This document shows, one piece after another, positions 51,153 through 62,155 of a stretch of DNA of 64,000 nt. Location: contig VXAI01000092.1 in NCBI GenBank assembly GCA_013399305.1, forward strand, positions 446,372 to 510,371, in the 5' to 3' direction. The stretch is from Rostratula benghalensis (taxonomy: Eukaryota; Chordata; Aves; Charadriiformes; Rostratulidae). The notes under the pieces are model-generated. The model ran no database searches, was not told where the DNA came from, and saw only the letters and a list, made by a program, of their open reading frames with translations. The translations under genes and the position numbers were made by a program. Positions within the stretch are counted from its first letter, which is position 1, and every line of letters starts with the position of its first letter.

Positions 51153-52747
51153 CTGTGGAGCAATTAAAGGAAAATAGTAGATAACAGAGAAACAGTTTCC
51201 AGCTTCTATCAAACTGTATTGTGATTTGCTGCTGTAATTAATGTATAGTATACAGTATTAATTTGGTCTTTTCAGGAGAAAATGGTGCCTCAGTCTTCTA
51301 AAAAAGGATGTAGCTTATTCTTTGCTTTGTGTTCAACAGCGTAACTATTAAGACAGATTTTGCAAAGAAGCATCTCATGTGTAAGGTCTTGCTTCCATTG
51401 CTTGGTAGTTTCAAACAGCGAACTGTCAGATTTTGGGTTTAATTTCCTGGCAATGGCAACAATTCTCCTTCCTTCCAAAAAAAGGATGTACTTTGCTTCT
51501 TTTAAAAATAAACTCTGCTTGATTTATAATGAAATTTTGTGTTGAAACTCGCTGATAACCAACCTAATTGATTTGTCTTTGCCTGTAAAGCACTGTTTAA
51601 TAACTTGGCAAAGCTAGCTGGATGGCCACTGTTTTCCTGCTGTTATCTAGCACAACAAAAGCTCTTCACCACAGCTGGCAAGTGGTGAAGAGATGAAAAC
51701 CAGAACCGAAGAAGAAGGGTACTGCCCCTTTCTCATAAGAAGGTTGTACAATGTTCAAGCTCTTCATAGTCTAAACTTCATCAGTGAATGTCACCCAGGG
51801 AATAGATAACAGAAATGCACAGAAAACAGTGAAATTCTTGAACACGAACAGAAAGGTATATTGTTTTTTTTAACTGAGTAACCTCTATACATCCTAGCCA
51901 GCCCCTAAACTTTCCACTTTTACATTAAGTAATTTTACATCTGCCCTTGTGATGACACTTTACACAAAATATGATGTTGCCAATTTTTTTTCTTTCTATA
52001 TGCATTAGTTAATATTTTCAAACATTGTACACCTATTGCACACTGCAATACACACCTAATTCTCTTTATGCTCCTCTACCAGCTTTGCTCTACCCAGGAG
52101 GTAGCTGTTACAAGAAATACTCCTGGTGAGCTGACAAACACTTTCTAGTATTTTCCCTACATAAAATGTTTTCAATTCTTGAGCTATGAACAGGTGCCAA
52201 TACGGGAGACAATACTTTTTGTGTGTAACATTGTTCACAGACCAATCATTAACAAGCTGACCCACAGACTGGCAAAGTGATTGTTAAATCTGTAACACTT
52301 TGAAATACCCAAAGTAATGGTTGGGAAGTGGATGCTTTGTGGAAATTCATGGGCTTGAAAATCTGACTGAAAGAACTTGGCTCCACTTTCCTCTTATAGA
52401 TAGTGTGTAGATGCTTTCTCAGGCTTCTTTATGAGAAGCTCACAAATGTTTTGTAGTGTTGTAGTAAAGCACCTCTTCTCAACAGCTTTCCATCACTAAT
52501 AGTTTAAAAATAGTTCTGGAAATCATTAAAGGATTCTTATTATCTGAATTGCAAACAGGCTTATCTACCTCTGGACAGGCTGCCTTTAATATCAAATGCT
52601 ATACACAAATTCTTTTTTTTTTTCTAGAGGGCAATCTCTGCATTTGAAAACAACTAGACACTTAAAACAGTGGAACAGTAAAATATTAATAATTAAAATA
52701 GCAACACATTAAAAGTTATGCTATTTCTGTTCACATTTTGCACTAAC
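51153..52747 (-). other. VPS13B: VPS13B intron between exons B and C (1,595 nt)
   Basis: A short intron from donor GTTAGT to acceptor CCACAG. It contains an 11-bp perfect inverted repeat at 51662-51692 and nothing else I recognise. Confidence 0.88.
51662..51692. repeat. Perfect 11-bp inverted repeat with 9-nt loop
   Basis: CTCTTCACCAC (51662-51672) and GTGGTGAAGAG (51682-51692), with CAGCTG (an E-box) overlapping the left arm and loop. It is in the short intron between exons B and C, about 510 nt before exon C in transcription. Confidence 0.88.
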
Positions 52748-52874
52748 CTCTGGGTGTAAATTCTCAGCAGCATCAATTTTTGTAAAAATAATTGCAGGAG
52801 CTGCAGTTATTCGAACTGTGAAGTCCGTTAAAATTGGAGTTAAAATTGCTCTCCTCTCCTGATGACGCCTTATG
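52748..52874 (-). CDS. VPS13B: VPS13B internal coding exon B
   Basis: This 127-nt exon follows a T-rich acceptor ending TTTTTTAG and ends CCAGAG|GTTAGT. Its first base completes the Ser codon split from exon A; 42 full codons follow and the exon ends on a codon boundary. The product is basic at the start (IRRHQERRAILTP) and then alternates in a strand-like way (FTVRITAAPAIIFTKI). That pattern would suit the repeating beta groove that carries lipids in VPS13 proteins, but the structural assignment is inference. It is separated from exon C by only 1.6 kb, the shortest intron in the window. Phase compatibility on both sides and similarity to remembered vertebrate VPS13B support the call. No disruption is seen. 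Confidence 0.93.
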
Positions 52875-52876
52875 CT

Positions 52877-52922
52877 AAAAAACAAAACAAAACAAAAACA
52901 AAAAAAAAGAAAAGAAGAAAAT
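52877..52922. repeat. A-rich low-complexity tract, acts as T-rich tract at the exon B acceptor
   Basis: AAAAC repeats and A runs on the plus strand directly beside exon B. On the transcribed strand it supplies the T-rich acceptor tract (TTTTG repeats) before TTTTTTAG. Confidence 0.85.
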
Positions 52923-53154
52923 ATTAAATCACATTATAAAAGGTTCAGCAGGAAAACCTCATATTCTTCTTTAAATCCAGCATGCAGCACAAAAGTGCTT
53001 CAATACCAGGTTGGCATTTGATTGCTCCCTCAATAAGCATTAAACATCATCACTATATATCATGGTATTTCCAGTCCTAAAGGTAGACTTCTACCTTCAT
53101 TTCACAGAAAGAGTATATCTAAATATTTGTCCTCATCAATCCATCTCCACGTAG

Positions 53155-53184
53155 TTTGACATTTGCCAAGTTTGACATTTGCCA
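53155..53184. repeat. 16-bp near-tandem duplication
   Basis: TTTGACATTTGCCAAG is followed at once by TTTGACATTTGCCA. A recent local duplication in the intron between exons A and B. Confidence 0.9.
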
Positions 53185-54182
53185 TTGCTTCTACTATTTG
53201 ATGAACTATACAAAAACCCCAAAACATTTGACCAAAGATACAAACTTTATTATCAGTATTTTTCAAACTTGCCTGTGGATGTACTTCACTTTATGCATAG
53301 CTATCCTGAAGCCTGTGTAATATTTGAATTTATACATTACAACTCTGTGGTGAAAAAATTCTGTATGCAACAACGTAACTGACACAAAAATCAAAGACAT
53401 AAAAAATTAAACTAGCAAACCTCATGAAACTCTAGGACTTGCACATTAAATTTGTAATAACTATTGCCGAACATGTTTAAAATGCCTTGAAAATGGAGAG
53501 GTGTCAGATTTCCTCCACTCCTTTTGTCACTGGTTGCTCATAGTTGGTACCTTTTTATCTAAATATTAATGCTTGCTTGTTAAGATTACTTGCGCCATTA
53601 AAATGGAAAATTACTTTTGTTTTCTAGCTAGGTGGGTTTTTGTGGGTTTTTTTTCTTCCTTTAACCAAATAGTAAGCCTAGAGGGACAACCCTGACATAT
53701 TTGAATCACTAATAGCTTATGACAACACATTCCAAATAGCCAGAATCTTCTGGGTCAGGTCAAATAAACTATTGCCACAAAATGCCATCTGAGAGCCTCT
53801 GATCAGTGAAAAAAAATGTAATGAGATCAAGATGGTGCTCAGCCCCTAAAAGAGGATACACTTCAAATTCCTGGGAGAACCCTTCCATCAAGACAATTTT
53901 TTGATAATTCTTTTTATCTGTCATCATGTATAGGAATGCTAAATACCTGTATTTCACCAAGGAGAACTCTAAAAATCAACAAGACATTCTTGGGTCAACG
54001 TAAGTTTTCCAATGCTTACAAAACAGAAAATTATCAACTGTAAAACTAGGCAAGTTAGAAGTCTACACTAAATTATTCAAATATTTGCCACAATATGAAA
54101 GAAAAGACTGAACTACACAATCATACAGAAGATAACAGACCTATGCAGAACTTTTCAGATATATCTGCGTATCAGTTAGGTA

Positions 54183-54496
54183 TCTGAAGGGGTCCTAGAA
54201 AAAAGCTGGAGAGGGACTTACAGGGGGTGTAGCAATAGGACACAGGGTAATGGCTTTGAACTGGAAGGGAGAACATTTAGATTAGGTACCAAGAAGAAAT
54301 TCTTTACCATTAGGGTGATGAGACACTGGAATATGTTGCCCAGGGAAGTTGTGGATGTCCCATTCCTGGATGTGTTCAATGGCAGGCTGGATGGGGCTTT
54401 GAGCAACCTGGCCTAGTGGGAAGTGTCCCTGCCCACGGCAGGGGGTTGGAAACAGATGATCTTTAAAGTGTCTTACAACCTAAACCATTCTATGAT
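54183..54496 (+). mobile_element. CR1 LINE 3' end, 5'-truncated
   Basis: This is a well-preserved avian CR1 tail: GGGTCCTAGAAAAAAGCTGG, the TAGATTAGGTACCAAGAAGA block, GAGACACTGGAATATGTTGC, GGCTGGATGGGGCTTTGAGC, GGCAGGGGGTTGGAAACAGA, and an end near CCATTCTATGAT. The terminal octamer array is worn. It lies in the intron between exons A and B, antisense to the gene. Confidence 0.95.
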
Positions 54497-56199
54497 CTTG
54501 TCATCTCCAGCAATTGAGATGTGGCAGTTCAGACATCAGCATAAATCGCACAAGTGAGCTAGACACATGAACTATGCAATTGGACAATTAGTCTTTACCA
54601 TCAGATGGAGTTATCCATCTTGACCTCATTAAATAATATAGTTACATGCCTGACTGTGAAGGAATCTCTGGACTGTATATGTAACAGGTAATTAAATATC
54701 TTGATTAAGAACAGATATTGATATACACAGTCTAGTAAAGGTAATAGTTCTGAAATGGATTCTGTTGAAAAGTATACAACCTCAAATGCTGATGGTATGT
54801 AGGCCGAGAGTTAGGCCAAAAAGATAATAAATAGATATCATAAATTGACTGTAATTCAGTCAAGTTAAAAAGATTACAAATCCATAGATGACAATTTATT
54901 GCTCAGACTATTTCAATTTTGATGCTTCAGATTCTACAAACAATTTGCTAAATATCCTCAAAACATGTAGAAAACATGGCAATCTATAAGGAAATATAAA
55001 CTGCTGGATGTGGCTGGGTCTTAAAGGTTTTAAATATTTTAGGACAACACTACGCAGAAGTTAACAGCAGATGCTACAGACCACAGAGCTAGTATTTACT
55101 GAGCACAAGTCTAATAAACTTTTGCTTCAAATGGCCTTCACAAACATTGCTGAGCTGGGTGCACACTACTGTAAAGCAGCATGCAGCGTGCTTAAGAGGA
55201 AGGCATTAGTGAGTGTGAGAAAACTGCCATTGTACATTGAAAGTTTTAACATTTTCATCAGCTGTAGCTCTGGTGGTCTGCAAGGTCTTTTTTAAAGCAA
55301 GATTAGTCTAATTAGATCTCCAAATTAGAAAGCAGACCTGTTAGTGGTTAGTGTACATCTTCAACTGAGAAAATCATCTTAGATTTTGCCAGTTCTACAA
55401 ATGCGTCTCTCCCTGCCATCACCTTCATTTTAAATTTAAACCAGATGATTTTCTACCCAATTTCTGTTTCCCCTTCACAATAGGAGGAGAAAGAATTGGC
55501 TTTGTTTTTGAGAAAAATGAAAGAGCTAAATAGCAGAACAAGTCGAAAGAACACACAGCTATACATGAAAAAAAATCTACTTGAAGGGACATAAAACTGC
55601 CAGTAAGTATGATTTCAATAAATGAAACAGAGCGATAAAGGAAAGTTATTTCTTGAGCCCCAAACCCACAACTGGTTCTATTCAATAATTGTTCAAATTA
55701 TTTTTCAGCTCATACATATTCCCATTTCTTAATTTTCAAGTGTTACTCCAGTAGACACCCCACACACTGCATCTTAAAGGACTTTTTTGGTAATACAGAT
55801 TGATTGCTGATTTTTTAATTTTATTTTAAAACCATCCTTATGTGGTACCCCTGTCCCATGCTCGTTACTGCTTTCTGCATGTCTAGTTGGTGAATTTGAA
55901 CCTCAGCCAAATCAAGTATTAGCAAAATAATCGTAAGTACAAACAGAAGGCAAACAGAGCACAGTAAATAACGACGGGAGAGGATATGAGAAAGAGCACC
56001 AAAGGAACAAAGAAACAAATTCCACTTTGAATTATTAAGTCTTCCACACTGCACCTAAATGCACCGTTAACTTAACACAGGTGTACACCACATGAGCTTA
56101 TGAAAAAACTTGATTGTGAAGAGTGTAATGATGGCTCTATGTCTGCAGCACACTCATTCCATGGTTCATTTATGCATCTGTTATATATTTGTCTTGGGG

Positions 56200-56215
56200 A
56201 AAAAAAAAAAAAAAA
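56200..56215. repeat. A16 homopolymer
   Basis: Sixteen A after GGGG. No polyadenylation signal upstream. Confidence 0.9.
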
Positions 56216-56424
56216 GGAAAAGCTAGTACTTTTAGAGATGTTAAAGCAGTTGATCATCTACACTTAAAAGTACAGCACATTTGAAAGACCATATGCTAAC
56301 GCAAAGCAACAAGGCAGGAAAGCATTTGTGATAAGGCCTGGAGGTGCCTTTTACGCTGCACTGACTTTGGGCTGTATCTGCACGGTAACATGAACTCTGG
56401 TTATGGACCGCAGATTCACATTGT

Positions 56425-56690
56425 AAAAGCACTGGATAAAAACAGTCTCTGTCCTCAGAGGCTTACAATTTAAGTATAAGAAAAAAAAACAGCAGCCATG
56501 CACAAACAGGGAAGTGAAAGGGGACAACTCAGAGCACCGTAGCTAATGATATCTGTGCAGTGGCAACCTCAAAGCTGTCTTAGGGGTTTTATACAGAACT
56601 AATTTTTTTGGAAGGATCTGGAAAAACACATTGCAATAACTTTGTCAACGGTCACAGGAAATGCATTCATAGCACGCAGGTTAGCCTAGG
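56425..56690 (+). mobile_element. Possible MIR-like SINE relic
   Basis: GTCTCTGTCCTCAGAGGCTT with ACAATTTAA at about 56444-56473 resembles the frequent amniote phrase around CCTGCCC and GAGCTTACAATCTAA. A second part, ACTTTGTCAACGGTCACAGG near 56639-56658, resembles the CCAAGGTCACA block of MIR elements. The order is right, with a spacer of worn sequence. Old and uncertain. Confidence 0.45.
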
Positions 56691-58297
56691 AGTGAGGAAG
56701 AAAGCGCTGCTTCAAAAATTCAGTGTAGCAGCCCTGGTAACTGGTATAATGAGATCTAATGAGCAGTGACTGTAGCTGTGTCAAAGTGAATGAAAGAAGA
56801 CACAAAAGAGGAAATGGATAGACACAGAAGTCTAGAAGTACCTTGAAAGCAAAGACATATCTAATGATTAATATGACAAAAAATGTTGTGGGAAGATAAA
56901 AAAATGTGAAGAACAGAATTTTGTAATCAAAGCAACAACATTTCATTACATCAAATCAAATCATCAGTATTTGATTACATCCGCTCAGAAGCACATTGAA
57001 TTTATATGAGGAAGGACTGCCAAAGAGATGATGTTGCACTAATCAATGAGGTGTGAAGATATGAGACTGGATAAGTTGTAAAATGCACAATAAGGACCAT
57101 AACTTGGACACTTTATATGGAAAAAGCTAAACAAAGCCAACAGAAAACACTGGCCTCTAAGAGCTAAACATAACTTAGATGTGAAATTTGGAGATGTTTG
57201 CCTTATTATGTTGTTTTTTTAATTAATAATACCTTACTAAACCAAGAGTTTGAGCCCTTAAATACTTAAAAAATACATAGGTCAGGAAGAAACTCATATA
57301 CATTCAATATATGAAAGAGCTCATTTATGCCATATAAGTTTACTATCTACAGAGAAACAAATCCTTGCAAAGAATTCTGCAACTTATAAAAGGAAAAAAC
57401 CCAAGTATTTGCATGGAATGGGTGACATAATCAAATAGTGTTCTCTCTGCAGTAGTGTGAGCCATGCAAACCCAAAGATACTATGCTGGATAACATGCTA
57501 ACTTAGGACTTATGAAAGATTTTTCTCTTGCATGTTTCCCTTGTAGTTGTATAAATCAGTTAATCCCTGATTCACAGATGTATTAGCATAACTATTTACT
57601 AATAATATCACCATGCCTCAAACCTCCATCTCCCAGTGAGCACAACAGTTCACATCCTGACAGCTCTCTGAGGTGGTGTAAAGACACCCTAAGAGACAGT
57701 GAAATAGCATAGCAACATTTTGTACAGAATGACTATAATATAATTGTGCTCCAGTAAAGCTAATTTTTGTCTTACTAAGAATGCCATGCAACATTTCTTT
57801 GCTGTGAATTAGTACTCCATCTTATTGAGTAAGGCTTTGTCCAGTACAAATACAAGCGTGACTCCAGATACAATCAACACCGCAACTGAAATGCAGGTCT
57901 GAATACTGGTTACCTGCATTTTATTCCAAAAGATTCACAGGGAATGCCCCTTCTTCCCGACACTTGGATGTACTGATCACTTTTTTCTGGTCTTTCTTGT
58001 TAGAACTTGGCAAGATGCATTTCAAATTTCAGAAAAATAAAAGCATGAAAATGAAAATTACTCAAAGAAAAATCTGCAGGAAACCTTTCTGAGGATTCTT
58101 GCAAAGCAAGAGTGGTATTTTGTTCAGTTTTGTACAACAGATCATTGGCTCCCTGACGTACTCAAGGAGAGTTGCAGAGAGCTGTTCCAGATGGTGGTAT
58201 GCCAAGGACAAAACTGTAATGCAGTATATTGCCACACTCAATTCATTACCACACAGAGAAGTAATGCTTTTAAGCCCAATTAATGTTTTTTGGTTGG

Positions 58298-58518
58298 TTT
58301 TTTTTTTTTTTTTTTTTTTCAACAGAGTTTATTCAGGCTGCAGGAAGCAGAAGTTGCTGCTGGGAGCTGTAGAAGGATTGCACAGGGACGGGGGCGAGGC
58401 CTCAAGAGAGGATACATTTCTTTATTTCCTTCAGGCCTGTTGATTTTTCCATTGAGAGGAGGGAGAGGGAGGAGGAGATCTGCAAGCTGAAAAAGCAGTT
58501 TTCAATCAAGAAAACTTC
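58298..58518 (-). other. Candidate retroposed mRNA 3' end with poly(A) tail
   Basis: On the minus strand a GC-rich stretch (about 58334-58490) leads to AATAAA (58333-58328), 8 nt more, then 22 consecutive A (58319-58298). This is the layout of an mRNA 3' end copied into DNA. Just outside the tail is AACCAAAA (58295-58288); the same 8-mer occurs on the same strand at 58526-58519 and could be a short target-site duplication. I do not recognise the source gene, and no long frame exists. The whole could be coincidence, because AATAAA is common in AT-rich DNA. Confidence 0.4.
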
Positions 58519-60486
58519 TTTTGGTTAAGTACTCCCAGTTCCCCACATGCTGTTTGGTAAAGGGAATAAATGTGGACAGGTTTCATTTGTACATAACCTT
58601 ATTAGAACTGTCTGACTGTTTTAAGTATTCTTTTTATATATTACACCATTAGGGAGCTTTTTATAACATCTACAGCGAAGTATAAACATTTCATAATGGG
58701 AAGAGTTATGATCCCTGATCCTCAGTACTGCACAGCATTTGGATGCTTTTTAATGAGAGGGGGCATTTGCCCTACCAGAGTGCTCCAGTTCCCCCATTCC
58801 TCTTGGGGTGACCTGCAGAGGCACAAGAGGTAACACACCAGCACTTCACAACTGCCCCCTTCAAGAATTTCACACTAAACATCTTGAAATATTCAATACT
58901 TACCCTCAAAGCAAGACTGTTTGCTTTCCAAATTACAATGTAAAAGTTTTCAAAAAATTCAAATGCATGAGATACTAAGTCCTAGAATTATTGAACTCCA
59001 GAAAAAATGGTGTGAAAATTTGAAGGATTTACTTTGTGCAAAGCTTGTTGAAGCAATTAGATCACAAATTATGTCAAAATATTTCAAGTATTTGTTTGTA
59101 TGATATCCACAAATCTTTGAGTGATTTGGTTTTCACACTTTTTTTTAAACAAGACCAAATTTCAACTCAGTAGACTAAATAATCTATTTAAAAAATAAAA
59201 TGGCTGGTAACTACACTGAATATAGTAACTCTGAAATATTTGGACATAGGTTGGATTCTGTAGTGCACCACATAGCACCTAAGACTTACAAATTGAGGGA
59301 AATGGATCTGAAAAAATAATCTTAAAACCCAGTGAACCTAATAAACCAGAACACTAGGTCTAAACAATAAGTGAAACCAAACAGAAGTATAATAAAAGCA
59401 AACAAAGAAATGAACCCTAAAATAACTCAGTAAAAACAATTCATTATGTTCCAGGTAAAACATGTCTAAGAAACTTAAAGAATTAAAAAAGAAAACAGTA
59501 TCAAAAATAGATCAAAGAATAAAGCTTCTGTGGTAGTTGCAGGAAATCTTAAGACAAACTTCACCCTGCAAACACTAAGCACCATATAAAACACCACACA
59601 GCCACCCTCTCGGTGCATGCTGGAAATTTCTTAGTGGATGGCAGAGTTCAATGCAGGTTCTTCCAGTTCTCAGCACACAACTTCCACAGATCATAAAGTA
59701 AACCCAGATGCCGCAAAACTGACTGCCAACTAAAAAGCAAAAATGCAAGCATCCTGAAAAAGAACTGTAGTAAATGTGTAAAATTTTCCGCCAAAAGGAA
59801 AAGAAAACACTCATACCAACTTTCTCTTTAAACAAATTCAAGCTGGAATTAAAATAATATATTGTACAATACTAAGGAAAGGCTAATGTATTTAATTAAA
59901 ACTGATCTAAATTAAAACCCAAGTAGAATATTCATTCAAAAGCAATTTCACAAGAAGCATACTGGTTTGTCAAATATATTCTAATAAAATTTTATTTTGG
60001 AAGTCTGCTGAGGAAAAGAAGAATGTCCAAGCAGTTATTAAAAAACAACAACTCAGATTATCTGTAATAGCTGCTCCTCTTATTCTTATCTTGATAGCTT
60101 TTCAGGAATCTCACCAGATTTCCTATCCCAATCTATAACCATAAAGTTCAGACCAAAGTGTGCTGGCAGTAGGATTTCAGTCACCAACTGGAAGGAGAAG
60201 GAAAGCCTATTCCTCAGAGACTAGTTTTGTTATATTAGCTTAACTTATGAATTGGCCAGAAGTCCTTTGGAGATTAATGTCATCTCATCTTTCAAACGAT
60301 GCCAGTGTCCCTGTGTAGTTTTGTGAGAAAACTTCACAGGCAATTTGCCCAACACCAAGGCCCAACTAGAAGGTCATATACTTTTTTCCAATGCTAAGAA
60401 TTTAAAAGAAAAAATGTCTATGGAAATATATTAGTGTTAAAAAATGTTAAAATACAGGAAAGAAACAGGTTTAAATTTTAAATTTT

Positions 60487-60592
60487 TCACAGAATCATGG
60501 AATCCTCAGAGTTGGAAGGGACCTCTAGAGAGGTCCTGCTAAAGCAGGATTGCCTAGAGCACATTACTCAGGACTGCATCCAGACAGGTATA
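60487..60592 (-). mobile_element. CR1 LINE 3' tail fragment
   Basis: The plus strand begins CACAGAATCATGGAATCCTC, then GAGTTGGAAGGGACCTCTAG, then a worn hairpin region ending near CATCCAGACAGG. This is the reverse complement of a CR1 3' terminus, so the element is on the minus strand, in sense with VPS13B. Only about 100 bp remain. Confidence 0.88.
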
Positions 60593-61904
60593 TATTGTCT
60601 ATATTCCTGTCACTCCTTGTGGTTTTATCATTACTTGAGTTAGACCTGTTTTTCCTGCCCTCTATTTTTCAATGGTAAACTGGAATTTATCTTTGATCTC
60701 ATCCTTTTCCTGCACACACTCCTCCAGAATGAGCTTATTTGCTCTCTTGGTTTTTCATTAACTCGGTACTTAGAAAGTTCAACCTGTGTGCCATCCTTAT
60801 GTAGCTCATAAAAAAAATCTCTGAGTCCTCATCTCCCTTTTTTTTTAAAACCAAACTAGCAATACTTAAAGTTTTTCTCTTCCCTTATGATTCTGCCTGG
60901 TTTTCTATATCACGTTTAGGAACTCATCCCTCAATTCAGACAAGAATCTTAGAAACCATAAAATTATGCATGCATTCATAAAAGTTAGATTGTTTTTTCA
61001 CAAATAAGATATAAAGAACTTTTAAGTGAATATAATTAAATAAATATGTGGGCAATCAAGCATCTTCTAGCGGAAACACATGTAAATCCACAGAATTACT
61101 TTTGAAACCTTTTTTTTGGCCATCAGACCTTATCCCTGTCGCTTTGAAATGAGAACTTTGACTGCTACCCAGTGTATAAAAATTTAGTTTTAAACCACCT
61201 GTATGAAGTATTAAGCATAGAAGGTATATTAAAATTAAAATAAAATTATCAAATTTTCATGAATTACCAATTACCCCCTCCCTACCATTATATTTGAAAA
61301 CTTTAAAATACCATGCAAGTGTATGCATGCTTTATCTTTCAACCCTGCTTAACTAGAGGGCAGGACTTTGCATGCATGTATCATACAATACATACACAAT
61401 AAGGGAGACTCAGTTGAAATCTCTCATTCTCAAAATTCATCTGGTTTTACTTACAGAAGTGCAAAAAACAGTTCAGAACCAATAAGAAATGTTCGACTTT
61501 ATCCTTCTCTAGCTCAGAAATGTCTAAGCTGGTTTTACTCAAGCCTTGTAAAAAGACAAACAAAAGATGTTTTTAAAAAAAGAAAAGAAAACCCCAAACC
61601 TCCCAGTGCTTGTAGACTGAGAAGCTGAAGTCTGAGCCCTGAAGTTATTTTTATGGACATACAGTAAGACGCTCAGAAAAGAGCTTATAATGGAACCAAA
61701 AGCACACAATAACTAGACAGTAACTACAGTGTAACAATAAAAGTAGTATGCATTTAAAATGTAAAATCCAAAATTCCATGTAAATATCCTTGTAATAGAA
61801 AGCAAAAACAATACAGAATTTTTTGATTCTGATACACCGTGAATGGTATCTTCAGTGTTTGTGATATGGAATACTAGAAAAGAATAACTTAAAAAACTTC
61901 CTAC

Positions 61905-62108
61905 CTACTGGCCATGTTCCATTCAAGCGCTGGATTTTGAGAATTTCTTTCACTCTCGGTCAAAACCCCTCCTTTTCCATTTTCCTTCTCTGGTTTCAAC
62001 TGATTCCAACGAGCAGTACCAATGTTTATAGATTGAAGATCTACTTGATATTGTCTGTCTTCAACCTCTGATCCAGGGTCTCGAAGTATTCCTAGATTCA
62101 GTGCTCTC
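61905..62108 (-). CDS. VPS13B: VPS13B internal coding exon A (first exon visible in the window)
   Basis: This is an internal exon of the giant VPS13-family lipid-transfer protein VPS13B, which acts at the Golgi and in endosome-Golgi traffic. The minus strand reads a TTGCAG acceptor, 204 nt of open frame, then AG|GTAGGA as donor. The frame starts with the last base of a split codon, runs 67 full codons and leaves two bases (AG). These two bases join the C of the next exon to make Ser, giving the junction peptide NMASSIRRHQ. Peptides such as RALNLGILRDPGSEVEDRQY and NPALEWNMAS match my memory of vertebrate VPS13B; no database was searched. The acceptor sits behind an unusually long polypyrimidine tract. 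I see no frameshift or stop. The exon before it was not firmly located in the window. Confidence 0.92.
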
Positions 62109-62118
62109 CTGCAATGCC

Positions 62119-62155
62119 AAAGGAAAAAGGGAAAGAAAAAAAAAAGGAAAAAAAA
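62119..62155 (-). promoter_or_regulatory. Long polypyrimidine tract at the exon A acceptor
   Basis: On the transcribed strand, 37 consecutive pyrimidines lie about 9 nt before the TTGCAG acceptor of exon A. A tract of this kind binds U2AF2 during splice-site recognition. It is longer and purer than the tracts at the other four acceptors in the window. Length variation here could be polymorphic, since it includes a T10 run. Confidence 0.75.

Larger units (their letters stand above)
52875..61904 (-). other. VPS13B: VPS13B intron between exons A and B (9,030 nt)
   Basis: This intron runs from donor GTAGGA to a T-rich acceptor ending TTTTTTAG. It contains a plus-strand CR1 at 54183-54496, a MIR-like relic near 56425-56690, a poly(A)-tailed GC-rich block at 58298-58518, a minus-strand CR1 tail near 60487-60592 and a small tandem duplication at 53155-53184. 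The remainder shows no identifiable feature. Confidence 0.85.

Noticed and set aside
9166..62108. Intronic microRNAs miR-599 and miR-875, which in mammals lie inside VPS13B antisense to it
   Set aside because: I looked on the plus strand for the mature sequences as I remember them and found only short partial matches (for example TATCAAAC near 39697 and TACCTCAG near 12407), with no precursor hairpin. They are probably in another intron.
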